Source: Pohlia nutans (taxonomy: Eukaryota; Streptophyta; Bryopsida; Bryales; Mniaceae). From it: a stretch of 64,000 nt of DNA. The stretch spans positions 29,784,253 to 29,848,252 of the forward strand of contig CM040087.1 of NCBI GenBank assembly GCA_022496805.1, given 5' to 3'. A program made the translations under genes and the position numbers. How positions within the stretch are numbered: the first letter of the stretch is position 1; every line of letters starts with the position of its first letter. A model generated the notes under the pieces. The model did no database searches. It was not told the DNA's origin and was given only the letters and a program-made list of their open reading frames with translations. This document shows positions 49,229-60,900 of this stretch, in pieces.

Positions 49229-50219
49229 CCGAGTCCCCGTTCAATCACATACAATTGTGAACATTCTACTCGGTGGACATATCTATATATATATATACAT
49301 ATATTCACACGAAATTGTGTAATTAGCACCCTCAAGTCTTGGCCACGCGGCACACATTAATTTCAACCTCCCAAACCGATAAGTTGCACACTTCTCACGT
49401 TAGTTGCCAACTACAACTACATGCAGGCACAGACACAATTATAAAACCGGCAATAATTCTGCCACATATTCCTTCTCAATGTAAACCCCCACCCCCACCC
49501 ACCTAGCTCCACCACTTAATTAAGTAAATAAATAATTTACTCATCAATTATTAAAATAATGTAGATGGCCAATTCCTAATTACCCAAACAAATGAAAAAC
49601 TACTCAATTTTGGACACAAATTCTCCCTATAAAATTAATACCCTAAATTCTCATACTATACAGTGATTGAAAGGGCCAATATACATGTAAACTGTCTCGG
49701 GCAGTGTTTATAATCTTGGGCAGCCCAAAAATATATATATACGACTATAGGGAAAAATGTGACTGCAAAATATGACTAGGAAGAAAAAGTGATGTCCAAA
49801 TATGACTGTGTGTTCCCCAGGAACGTTCCCTCTCGTTCCCTACGAAGATATACGTCCCTCCCACCCACTTTATACGGTACACCTGGCAAATATGACTGCA
49901 AAATATGACTGCCAGTCACATTGTCTAATTTGGCTTTCGCCGACAATTTTGCCCTCGCAGAATGTGACAGCCGGCAGTCGCCTGTCATCCCCAGTCATAT
50001 TCTCCCAGTCATAAAAGTACCCATCTCCGGTGGTGTAGGCTCCTTGATGCTTGTTTTGTTGGTGAAAGCGTATCACTTCTGACTGTGGTGGAACAGTATG
50101 GTATTGACAAGGCTGTGGTCTTTTAGACAATGTTCTGTTGCAGGTCAGGGCCCGATGTGGGTATCGAGGTTTAGAAAATGAAAATATAATAGATTATACA
50201 TCACTGCATGAACTCATTA

Positions 50220-50434
50220 CACTAAATAGGTAGATTAGTGATAGAGAATTGTAAGATTTGAAAATATTATATATTTTTACTCTCGATAGAAAAAATAACC
50301 AAATACATTGATTCATATACTATTGAAAGATCCCCATATTGGCCAATATAGAGGGTAAAAAAATTGGTCAATAGTAAAAATTTAGAACATGTTTATGTAG
50401 TAAGTTTATCTTACACTAATCTACCTATTTAGTG
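50220..50434. mobile_element. Fourth copy of the palindromic CACTAAATAGG MITE
   Basis: 215 bp with the same ends as the array at 41664-42413 (CACTAAATAGGTAGATTAGTG and inverse). Its flanks do not match the array spacers, so it may be an independent insertion on the far side of CACTA B. Confidence 0.85.
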
Positions 50435-50782
50435 TAGCAAAAAACCAATGCTACGTCATTTACTAACATAAAGAACAAAATTTTCACGTTATCTGTGTTA
50501 TCTATATCCGTAAGAAAGTGACATAAATTCTTACTAGCTTTTGTTACTATTGACAGTGACCATCTACATTGTTTACATATATTTACAACATATGCTTTAC
50601 AGATTTTGTCTACTACTGGACAGGCCTAATTTCGGGCGGATTCATCTAAGTCGCCGATGGTGATGGGAAGGCCAAGTGTGCAGCTAGAAAACTGCATATA
50701 CTAAAATTGAATCAATGCCAGAATAACTGGTGAGTCATCATTCATGAACAGGCTGGAGCAAGGAACGCGTTGGATTCCACGA

Positions 50783-52093
50783 TTAGAACACTTTGAGTTG
50801 GGTTGCAAGATTAGACAAGTACCTGCTGGAAGATGCCTCGTCCACTTTGGTTGCTGTGGCGAATGCGGTAATGGCGGTTGACTTACTCACTGGTAGTGCT
50901 GAAGATGGAAACGCTGGACCCACGGGAGGAGTCGTTGACATTGGCTTCGTGCATGGGACCCCACCTCGGCCATGTGCAACAGTTGGTGCTCCGAAGTTAG
51001 GCGTCGTTGACATCGGCTTCGTGCATGGGACCCCACCTCGGCCATGTGCAATAGCTGGTGCTCCGAAGTTAGGCATCCATGTGGTCCCCGCGTGCCATTC
51101 GAAGCCATGCACAAGCTCCTCATGAGTTGCGGCAAATGCTGCGGGCGATGTATCGGGAATCTCACTGCGTCGCACGTCCAAGACAACAGTCGGCGGCCAG
51201 TCGCCTTCTTCGTCCATGAGGGACTCTACCACGTTGTCATCGACATTGTCACTCATCAGGTAGGAAGACTCGTGGCCATTAGCAAAAGTTTCATCACAGT
51301 CCTCCAAGTCGTCTGCATCTTCATCACACATCTCAGAACTTCCTAGTGGACATATCACTTGCAGGACACCGAATGGAACGTGACGCAGCTGACCATCGTC
51401 GCATTGCACCACATAAAGTACTTGGCGTGTACCTGCTAGCTTGTACGAATGCACAACATAACCACACATGTACTCACCAAATCTCGGGTGTTCGGAGTTG
51501 AGTAGCATGATTTCAGTGCATGGCATGCGGACGGGTATAGGCTTGGTGATCGATCTTAGTAGTGAGGCGTATGGCAGTGCAGCGATGAGTGAGCCACGGA
51601 GAAACCTTTCTCCTAGGATATTGCGGTGTCTAGGGTCTGGTGGCTCGGAGGGTCGGCGAAGAACTTGCACCGGTACTGCAGTGGGAGCCGGAGATCTAGA
51701 GTCCTCAAGCACAGGCGCTGACGAGCCACTGTCATGGATATGCTCCGTGGTTGTCACCACCGTTTGCTGCAGTTGAATACTCAATGCCTGCGAAGTCGAG
51801 GGCCCAGGTATGAATGTCTGCTGCCCGGCTTGATTCATAGTGCCGCTTGCTTCGTATATGGGAAGGCGATCCAATTCTCGAGGTCGCTTGTGCTTCCGTG
51901 TTGGCGATGTTGCTGCCTTCGGTTGCCGCTTCGGTGATGCTTGATCTCCGCCCATTGACGAGGTCTGGCCAAAGCTCCTCACGAAAGACGCGGTAGACTT
52001 CAGCAGAGAAACCACGCGGGTGGCCTTCGGGTCTTTGCTCTCTCCACCCCAAAATCTTTGCCGTGTGATAGTAAAACAGGAAGCGCAGTCCAT
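50783..52093 (-). CDS. Hypothetical 436-residue protein with an internal 24-residue repeat
   Basis: Minus strand, ATG at 52093, uninterrupted. Basic N-terminus (SPKRQPKAATSPTRKHKRPRE), a Gln/Ser/Thr-rich stretch, then a compact segment YMCGYVVHSYKLAGTRQVLY..DDGQLRHVPFGVLQVI that resembles a Tudor- or SH3-like fold, an acidic segment (CDEDADDLEDCDE), and two tandem 24-residue copies around NFGAPAIAHGRGGVPCTKP (72-bp units 50931-51002 and 51003-51074). A second frame over 52127-51732 is also open and protein-like (GLRFLFYYHTAKILGWREQ, YRVFREELWPDLVNG), so the real N-terminus may lie in that frame with a shift near 51900. Family not recognised; a transposon-derived protein is possible given the surroundings. 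Confidence 0.45.
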   Translation of the reverse strand: MDCASCFTITRQRFWGGESKDPKATRVVSLLKSTASFVRSFGQTSSMGGDQASPKRQPKAATSPTRKHKRPRELDRLPIYEASGTMNQAGQQTFIPGPSTSQALSIQLQQTVVTTTEHIHDSGSSAPVLEDSRSPAPTAVPVQVLRRPSEPPDPRHRNILGERFLRGSLIAALPYASLLRSITKPIPVRMPCTEIMLLNSEHPRFGEYMCGYVVHSYKLAGTRQVLYVVQCDDGQLRHVPFGVLQVICPLGSSEMCDEDADDLEDCDETFANGHESSYLMSDNVDDNVVESLMDEEGDWPPTVVLDVRRSEIPDTSPAAFAATHEELVHGFEWHAGTTWMPNFGAPAIAHGRGGVPCTKPMSTTPNFGAPTVAHGRGGVPCTKPMSTTPPVGPAFPSSALPVSKSTAITAFATATKVDEASSSRYLSNLATQLKVF

Positions 52094-52560
52094 GTGGTAT
52101 GTTTACTCTTGCAATTCCTTGCCTCACTCGTCTCTGCAGTAGAAAAGTAGGATTCAGCAGTCTAAGAATGCGCGAAATTTGTGACGCAGAAGCTCTCTCA
52201 CTTAGTGCCCACGCTACAATGGTACATCAAGCTCTTTGTAAGACAGTAAGGCGTCTAGTGTTCTCTACATCGGCCATGCTGCTCTCTGTGTGTTCTTCTC
52301 ATGAATCATGAGTTTTATGCTAAATTCATGATAATATATGATATAGTACTGCTTTTGTCCATGTTCTGTGTTGAATGCTGTCAAACTTTTCTCATGAAAA
52401 AAATAAGCTTCTGATGCTTGTAGATAGCTAAAGTTGCATGCATGAACTTGTACATAGGCTTCTTAGATCTTGAGTAAGCAGAGCATGGCCTACTTGAGAT
52501 TATGTGCAACACAATTTTGTTCAAAGCCAGGCCGGCGGTGTTGAATGAACTGTACAAGAA

Positions 52561-52723
52561 CACTAGTAGAAATCTTGTCTTATGTGACAAGTCTTTAATG
52601 ACTCAATGTCGGGAATGACATGTCCGTAATGACACAAAGTGGGACTTTGTGTCATTACGGACATGTCATTCCCAACATTGAGTCATTAAAGACTTGTCAC
52701 ATAAGACAAGATTTCTACTAGTG
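52561..52723. mobile_element. CACTA-type MITE forming a nearly perfect 163-bp hairpin
   Basis: Two 80-bp arms, starting CACTAGTAGAAATCTTGTC and its inverse, differ at one base and are separated by three G. Flanked by the 3-bp direct repeat GAA (52558-52560 and 52724-52726). CACTAGTAGAAA-type ends with 3-bp target duplications fit CACTA-derived MITEs. If transcribed it would fold into a long hairpin. Confidence 0.95.
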
Positions 52724-53159
52724 GAAGTTAGAAGCGAAAAATTTTAAACTTGAAAGTGAATTCCCGGGGCGAATGCGTCTTGGCCGTGTGGCAGTACCCA
52801 TTACCACAGTGTACAAATGTGTATATTTGTTTTATGTTTCCAACGCAAGAACATGACGTATGGCTCTGCCCGTCATTACTGTGATGCAGCAGAGGGCAAC
52901 ATACGTAACTACCATCCACCACTGCCCAAATCCTTCAATACCACGCTAAAAACTTGAAGAATAACTTGCCCACTTCTCACGGGTTGCATTGAAAATTTTC
53001 TCCACACTTCACATCAATCCAATCCACAGGCTCTACAATATTATTGAAATGCTCATTTGTCCCACAACTCACCTCTGTCCACTCACAAATCCGTGTAGAA
53101 GGTAGTCAAAAAATTTCGGACAGATACCATCCATATCGACAGAAAGAGAGCATCTGAAA

Positions 53160-53200
53160 CTCATCCGGCGTCCACATATTGGACGCCGGCGCCTGAAAGA
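53160..53200 (-). repeat. Solo end of a TTAA-type element upstream of the ZFC3H1-like gene
   Basis: Read on the minus strand: TTAACTCTTTCAGGCGCCGG followed by CGTCCAATATGTGGACG, the same layout (TTAA, CTTTCA-like end, GCGTCCA palindrome) as the left ends of the 540-bp elements. No matching second end was found nearby. Confidence 0.45.
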
Positions 53201-53494
53201 GTTAAAGGTTAAAGAACCACTACGGATGCTCTTATTATGCTATGTGCTTTCCACTAACGAAGCAATCAATGAGGAGCAGGGTTTGGATCCCAACGACAGC
53301 TCATCACGACGCTGCAACAAGGACAGCCATGTCGCCCGCCTTGGCCGTCAGGAGAGCTGGCTGTCACTCTCGCAAGGCGGGCGCGGGGCGGGACCAAGCA
53401 CTTCAGTTCTCCCATAGCCACACACACACCTCCCAAGCCAAGCCTGCCTGCCTTCAATACTCTCCCCCTTTCTCATTCTCTTTTCTTCCCTTCC

Positions 53495-53720
53495 TCCCCG
53501 TCGCTCGCTCGCTCGCTCGCTCGTCCCCGCCCAGGCCGCCGCGTTCCTTCTTTTTTCTCGCCTCTGCTCGGATTCCACCGAAAGATTCTGAGTGCAGGGG
53601 GTTTTGCGGATCCCAATTGCAAGGAATCTCCGCGCGGGCTTGTTATTAGGGATCCCATGGTTCGTGAATTGGTCGTGCGGCGGGAGTAATCTTTAGGAAT
53701 GCATTCGCATACTCGGCCAG
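53495..53720 (+). promoter_or_regulatory. 5' leader of the ZFC3H1-like gene with (CGCT)n and two upstream ORFs
   Basis: A pyrimidine-rich stretch with (GCTC)5-6 near 53503-53523 precedes a likely non-coding first exon ending at the donor GCCAG|GTCAG (53720). The matching acceptor is CTGTAG|GAGGCAG (54902), 16 bp before the main ATG. In the spliced leader, ATG 53657 opens a 10-codon ORF ending TAA at 53689. ATG 53699 opens a second one that crosses the junction and overlaps the main start in another frame. The transcription start is not known, so their presence in the mRNA is inference. Confidence 0.5.
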
Positions 53721-54918
53721 GTCAGTTTTCGTTCCTGGTGTTGTTTGCTCTTAATTTTTCACGTCTTTCGATTTTTTAAGTTATTTATTTATTTTTTATG
53801 CGGCGATGTTGTTCAGCAATTCGCGGGAGAGGTGTAAGTGGAGAGTTCTGTTCAGTGTCTCTTTTTTCTTGTGAGATTTTGGTTTGCGTTCTTTCGGTGT
53901 ATGAGGTCTCGGTATCGTATTTTATTTCGAGAAACGCCTCGTTAGAAGGATTAGGCTTTCAGTGGATTTGACCTAATATGGAGGAGCTGGTCTTACTTTT
54001 GCGCGTTCTGTTTCGACTCTTTTTCTTGTGAGATATTGGTTCGTCATTCTTTCGGTCGTGTTTCAAGTATGAAGTCTCGGTATGGTGTTTTATATCGAGA
54101 AGGATTAGGCTTTCAGTGGATTCGACCTAATGTGGAGGAGCTGGTCTTATATTGTGCGTTCTTTGCTTAGTTTTCGAGGAATTGTGCAAATCTGTTTGAG
54201 TTCTGGCGTAAGGGAAATTGCAAGTCTGTATTAGATGTACGTGAGCCTCCATTGGTATACAGGGCTCGTAGAAATATGCAATAAAGAAGCCTGGGATTTA
54301 GGTCAAGAATGTGAACGGTCTACTTACCAGTATGTTGGAAGATGAAAATTCCATTAGCCAGTGGAGTGTTATTTTTCTTGAGAAGTTTTCTCTCTGGAAG
54401 TAGGTTAGGGCAAGGAGTTTAGTAATTTCCGTTGCTGTAAATGGACCTTTCTGAATAAGCTATAAATGAATATGAAATTGTGTGCGTTATACTCATGACG
54501 GTGGCTGATTCCGTTTTGTTTTAATGAAATTCGTCTTAAAACGGTCATGGTATTTAGAAACATGAAGGTATCTCGTGCGAGATGATCGTGCGTTGAGCGC
54601 TTAGACACGAGGCGTGTAATATTCTTAGAACGGCAGCGTTCTTGGTTATCGAAGTTGTACCGTCTGTAGGTGGGAGCTTGGAGGCATTTCGCATGTTTGA
54701 GGGACCAGCCTTATTCACTGTGTGTTTATTCTTGTAAATGTGTTGCCTCGAGGTTGATAATGCAGACGCTATTTTTTTGGCCTTTGAAGAACCTCCGTCG
54801 TGGCTTGAGCACCTCAAAGGAGGATGGGTGGCAACTGTTGCTTTTGTGTTGTCGGACTTAAGCTTGGTGTCTTGGAAACTAATCGTCTTATGGTCTCTGT
54901 AGGAGGCAGTGAGACGAG

Positions 54919-57900
54919 ATGTCGGATGCCAATCAGATTGATATGTTGCGGGCTCGTGTGATTGCTTCGATGCCCTCCAAACAGAAGTTACAGCCGCTTG
55001 GGAAGCAACCAGAAGTGGAGAGAGAGGAAGGCGAGCTCAGCTCCTCTGATGACGATCAAGTGTCACTCTCGTCACAACCTGTTGGTTCCCCACTATAACA
55101 TCCTCTCCCTAATCCGAAATGGTCTGTCGATGTGCTCTTTCTTACTCACCTGCCGGATTTCATCTATTATCATATTTATGCTCCAACTTTAATCGACAGT
55201 CCCTTCGTCATCGGGTAGAGTGGGATTTTTGCATAGAGATTTCGGCGTTTAACTTTTCTAGCTTGACTTTTCTAGATTGATATACATCTCTCTGCTAATT
55301 GAACTGTAAGAGGATACGCTTCGTTTAGTATGTTTTATTTCATGGTATTTCTGAGATATTCCGTATTTTCTTCTACTATATGAGGAGTTATTCGGTCATG
55401 GTTGTATGTTATGGCTGTGGTGATAATAGACGTCTGGGCGTGGTCTTCCTTCGAATAATCCAAGATTAGGAGGATATCCAGAATTAGTTCCTCCGGAGAA
55501 GATACGTACGGCTGGAACAACCGGTGCTTCCAACGTGTTGATGACTGAAGCAACATCATCAACAGCCATTGCCAATGCTAATGCTAATGCCATCGTCAGG
55601 AAATCAGAACTTCTCAGTGGGTTGAGTGATCCAGCTCCATTTACTATTTCTATGAAGTCGCCAAAAGAAGGTATGAGCTGTAGGTTCTCTCGGTGATGTG
55701 GTTTCTACACTGGACGGGAGTGATGAGTCAATTCGCTGTCATTCAAGCATCTTGTCTGTTTGTGACGACTTAGTTTGATGCAGACGTCAACTTATCATAT
55801 AGAAGCTTGATATTGCTACCTTTTCTGGTGCAGTGGAAATTACAAAGTTCAGTGTAGCTTCTCAGACGCTTGCGCAGGTATGTCACTATCCATTCTAAAT
55901 TTTGGTTTTCTCCTGTCATACGTTTATTGCAAGGTTGGTTCCTCTGTTTATTATGATATTTTTACCTGATATTTTTGATAAACATGTCTTCGCAGACTCC
56001 CTTGGCAGATGTAGATACCGGTAGGCAGCACGAGAATGCAGTGCAAATTTCAGATAGGGAACCAACTAAATCGCAGGGTCTTGTCAATGGATCTGTGAAT
56101 AAGCTGTCTGCTGCAGCATTGGTCTACACACCAACAGCTAATGGTTCTAGTGCTAGGCAACCAATCACACTTGGAAAGAACAGTGGAAGAGCTGGAGACG
56201 TAGCGAAGGTCTCTAAGGGGACCCCGAGATTATCCTTTATTTCTCCGCACAGGCCGTTTTCACCTCCTTTTGCTGCCTCTCACAGGCCCTTTTCACCAGT
56301 AGTTGGTGCCAGGTCCTCTTCAGGTATCGCTCAACTGGGTGACTGTCTGATAGAATTCCACTCACATGCAATGAGTGGTCTGATTGACATTTTGACATTT
56401 TGATGTAGTCTCATTTTCAGTATGAGACTCTGAAACTGACAATGAAGCCTTCGTGAATGTAACTGTTTCAAATTGGCTTCTTACAGGAAGGATTTTTGAG
56501 ACCTATTTCAGATTCACTCAATGCTTAGCATTTACTTGCAGAAGAGGGCTGACTACCGGGTCTTTTCTTTCTCAGGTGTGCGGGCACAACCAGTCCCTTA
56601 TTCAGCTGATCACACAGAAGCCGATAACTTTCTGGCTGGTCTTGCTCTTCCTGGAAGCACTGGAACCAACTCAGAATTTATCATAAACTTTGACGACAGC
56701 GACAGCGAAGGGGAGCGGGTGCAGACACAACCCGCACAAGTTCAGGTTAGAAGTGGTGTTAACCGAATTGTAGCTGCAGGCAATAAATCAACCTCTCGCA
56801 CCCTAACCCGTCCGAATGGAAATTCATTTCCTGTTCGGCCCAGGATGGGACGAACAACTGGCATGTCATATAAGAAGACTACTCTGAACAACAGAACAGG
56901 AACCACGGTGCGACCTGCGTTAGTGTCAAAGTCTGCCCCCCCTCGCCCAGATACACAGATAGAGGCCTTGCGTCAAATGATTGCAGCTAAGGAGAGTCAG
57001 ATCGAACTAAGTAAACGTGTCAGTCAAGTGCCGGAACCGCGGAGTCGTGCTGCTGCAGGCGGTTTGATACAGGGTGGGACACAAAAGGTAGGTAGGACAG
57101 CAGGAAACCCATTAGCTGTGATTAATGCAAGTAAGACATCATTCAAGAAGAAACACAGGATATCTAATCTTGCACACGTAGACCCAAAACTTAGCAGCAT
57201 TCAAGAAAATGAAGCAGAGCTCAGTGAGCGTGGTAGAGGAAAAGTAGATGTGTTCGTTTCTGGGAAGTCATCTGATTACCAGGTCTCAACTGGACCAGCA
57301 GAAGGAACTGCTGCAATTCGACAGGCAGATGTCGCTGTTGAAGGCAAAAGAATCCGAGATATCCAGTTATCAATTGGGGCTAAAGAATCCGGGATATCCG
57401 GTTTTGGAAGGATTGAAGAAGTTAGGAATATTGCACCTAACAGAGGTGCTGTTGTGATTCCAGCAGTTGCTGCTGCAGAACCTTCTCAAACTGGAACCTC
57501 TCGTGGTATGGCGGCTGCCAACTCCACGGAGCCAGCCTCATCTGGAGTAGAGCCAGTGGATGCTGCTAGAAAAAGCACTTCAAGTGTTCTGGTGATCGAA
57601 TCTGGTGCTACTAAAACAGGCAATGGGGAGTCGCTTCAAATCTCCCCCAAAGCAACTGGCACAGGAAAAACTGCATGTATTAAACTCGGAGATGCAATTC
57701 CTGCGGGCCCTTCAACACAACCAGATGGAAATGGACCTGCAAGCTCTTTAGTAGTTTCGGGTGAACGGCATCTGGAGCCCATACGGTCCGAGCAGGCCAA
57801 GGGCTTGAGTTTGAAAAGACGTGGATGGGCATTTGTAGATTCATCAGAACGTCAAAAGTTTGAAAAGACGTGGATTTGCGTTGGTCCATCTGCTGACGAA

Positions 57901-60900
57901 GATAATCTGCCGGCTAAGAGACAAAGATCAGATGAGCACTCGCCTCAATTTTTCAGTGTCGCTGATCACACAGCTGCTAATCTGTCTCCCCTCTCTTCCT
58001 TGCCGGAGCGAAGATCAAAAGGAGAATCCTGTCCACCTCGTCCTTCACCAGCAGACCAAGTTCAGAAGTGCAGAGGAGAGAGCACGATTAGAGATCCAAA
58101 GAATGTTCCTTTCTCAGCCTCAGATATTCGCGTGGGTGATCAGCAGTCACAAAAGCGCAAGACACTGGATGGAAATGTTTCATCAAAAACAGCTGACATA
58201 CCTTCCATAAGTACTCTTAGAGATAGCAACGCTCTTCATGTCCAACGATCTACTATTACACAAATTAGCAACTCACAGGTAAAAGATTTACAGCTGATCC
58301 GGAGTGGTGAAAATATGTCAGAAATGGCGAATGGTACTGTGTCAAGAGTTCTCGTGGCACAAGAGACCGACAATCATCATATCACAAGATTGGATGGCGG
58401 AGCTGTGTCCTGTGGCTCGCTGCAACCATCACGTGATCTTTCTAATTCAAAGTTTGTCACTACCACTGATGCTGCTGGCATTCAGATTATGAATGATGAC
58501 GCTATTAAGACGTTGCCATCTGCAATCAATTCAACTCACATGGTGCAGAGCGAAGTACGTGACAAATTGTCTTTAGGAGATAACCATGAGTCAGCTCCTG
58601 ATCCAGGGGACCCAAGAGGGTATAATCCCTGGCCCACTTTGCAACATTTTGAGGCTGGTGGAAGTCACCTGGAGCAGTTGAGAATGCAGCACACCGTCGG
58701 AGGAGGCAGTGCAGATTCCTCATTGGAGAATTTGCGAGAGGAAGAGGACAGTGTGGATAAAAATCTTGAGGAAGCCCAGGCCCACAGGAGAAATTGTGAA
58801 ATCCGAGAGCGGGAGTTGCGTAGAGCCTATCGTGAAGCTCAACTTGCTCTTAGTACAGCCAATGCTCGCTGTGAAGCACTTTTGCAGCGTCAGAAATTTC
58901 TGAGTGTCCAGATCCAAGCCGCAGAATTACACATCTGTCAACAACCTTGTTTCTCGACACATGGCAACAGCAACAGCTTAGTTCCCTTCGACCCCTTAAA
59001 CAATATTACACTTCCAAGGATTACCGAGTTGCCTTTTCCAGCGTATCCGTCGACAGTAGGGGGTACGGCTAAACCGTCAACAGAATATGGGTTAGGGTTG
59101 CACAGGGTGTCCAATGAGAAAGAGGCTCGTATCCTATCGTCTCCTCAAGTTGATGAGCATACTCTTAAGGTGCCCTCTAGCAGTGCAGACACGGAAATTT
59201 TGGAAGAGAATCTTCACAGAACAGCACATCGTAGTACTCGATTGTATGGTGGGCGTACTCCTAGTACAGATGATGCTACTGTTGGTGATAAAAATGCACT
59301 TTCGGATAAGGACGAAGCTCCTCATTACGGGATTTGTGCAGAAGGCGAGGTTTCTATATCGACAAATAGCGAAGGCGTTACTTCTTCTCAAAGGCTAAAA
59401 ACCAAAAAGCATACTGGAATTATTTCGACTTCTGACGCGGCAGGCCAAGGAGAGCTCCGATTGAACAATTCAGTAGATTTGCAATATTCTTCCCATGAGG
59501 ATCAGGATCTACAGAACAGACCCATGGCAATCCATGATAATGATGTTTCAGATCCTGGAAGTAAGGGTGGATTTCATACCCCATTCATATCAACGTCTAT
59601 TGAACCGGTGCAGGCTCAGGCAGCGGAAACGGAGGTAGACAAAGAGGAACGTGATGTTCTAGAAATGGTGAGGTCTACTCCAAAAACTGACAGAGAGTCG
59701 TTGGAGCAGGAAGAAACTAGAACTGCAGTTGGCAGTGATCACTGTGCTCAGATTCATCTACATTCCACAGGACAAGGGCCCTTTGTGGTTAATGGAGAGG
59801 TCATCAGGGTTCCCAGCCCTTCAATGCAGAAACCAATCACCACAGGTATGCACGAGTATCGTTGCAGATGTTTGAAGCGAGTTGTTTCTGCGGATATCTT
59901 TGGTTAAGCACCTCGGAAGCTGCATGTATTGTAGATGTTAAATAACCGATGAATCCATTGATTTGCTTCAGTATCAGGCATCTCACGATGCTTTTCTTCC
60001 TCGTCATTAACGTCTTTGATTTTTGGATGCTTTTAGGGAAGTCTACTTTTTCAGAATAGCATTGCTATAAATGTCCGAATCTGTTAAAGGTCAGATGCCA
60101 TCTTGTCCAGCTTAATCATGTCTTTTTGCTATTTTTAATTACAACCATTGAATTCATCTAGTTGGTTGTTGCAGATAAAGAACCTTCCAACATTCTCAAG
60201 GTCCTAGGAGAAGAAATTCCTTCGGCATATGGTTTTGCAAGTGGAACTGAAGAAGCTTTTGCCAATGTTGCAGAACAGGTTGGATCAATTCTAAGATTTG
60301 TTTTGTGCCTGTGTATAGTTCAAGTTGTTCTCAGGGGCATCTTTCTTGGCAAAGATGTCAAGAACTGGTGACTTTCTTTTTTGGTTAAGCACCAGCGGTA
60401 GGTGGATTCAATGGTAAAGGTAAGTATATGGGGTACTTGATAAGTTGCAGTAATGCACACCCATCCTCAGAACTGTAATGGACAGTGATGTAGATGGACT
60501 ATTTGTGTGAACGTGATGAAGAGAGTGAAGGTGTGACTACTAACAAGGTTGATTGGTCAGCAGGATATGGATATGGTGGACTTAGAAGGCCCGAAGCCGT
60601 TGCAAGCCGATTCAAGATCTGATGGCATTCCGAATGGTGAACTTAAGATTTCAAAGCATGGTAGCCAGGACGAGGGTTGTAGGGAGCATCATTCTGATAT
60701 ACCTGCAGCTGCCGGTTTGACAATTAGTCTCAAGAACAAGCGTGAAATTTCTGGGTTGAGAGCTCTGGCTGAGAATAATGATTTGCAGCAGCTGGATAGG
60801 GGATGTGCAGATACTTCTGATTACAATGGCCAGACAATCAATCCTTCCTTTTTGGTAGCTAAAGATGGCGAAGTTGCCGGAGACAAGGGTGATTGCGCAA

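Larger units (their letters stand above)
42488..50035. mobile_element. CACTA transposon B, 7.55 kb
   Basis: Starts CACTACCACAGATGGGTAC at 42488, ends with the inverse of CACCACCGGAGATGGGTAC at 50035, and has a perfect target duplication TAG (42485-42487 and 50036-50038). The left subterminal region (about 42510-43330) repeats CTGACGTGG and AGTCATATTTT-type motifs. B matches element A in reverse over both ends and the DUF4216 part. Inside are a captured XCT-like fragment, one TTAA-flanked element, a copy of the beta-propeller intron repeat, and a broken DUF4216 gene with an inserted segment. Non-autonomous. Confidence 0.92.

Noticed and set aside
52728..52930. Minus-strand frame with VVDGSYVCCP and a TFVHCGNGYCHTAKTHSP segment, faintly PIF/Harbinger-like
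   Set aside because: Similarity to the DGT..H motifs is too weak, the frame is short and no paired element ends were found.
53242..53649. 135-residue plus-strand frame over the ZFC3H1 leader region
   Set aside because: Low-complexity Pro/Ser/Arg composition over a pyrimidine-rich leader with (CGCT)n; no homology recognised.
56521..56575. ATG at 56521 as start of a separate 1128-residue protein
   Set aside because: The first 55 bases are intron ending in a good acceptor (TTTCTCAG at 56575); the exon joins in frame to upstream exons.
59846..59907. C-terminal end of that frame at 59907
   Set aside because: It reads past a good donor (CACAG|GTATGC at 59845), and the phase fits the next exon at 60175.
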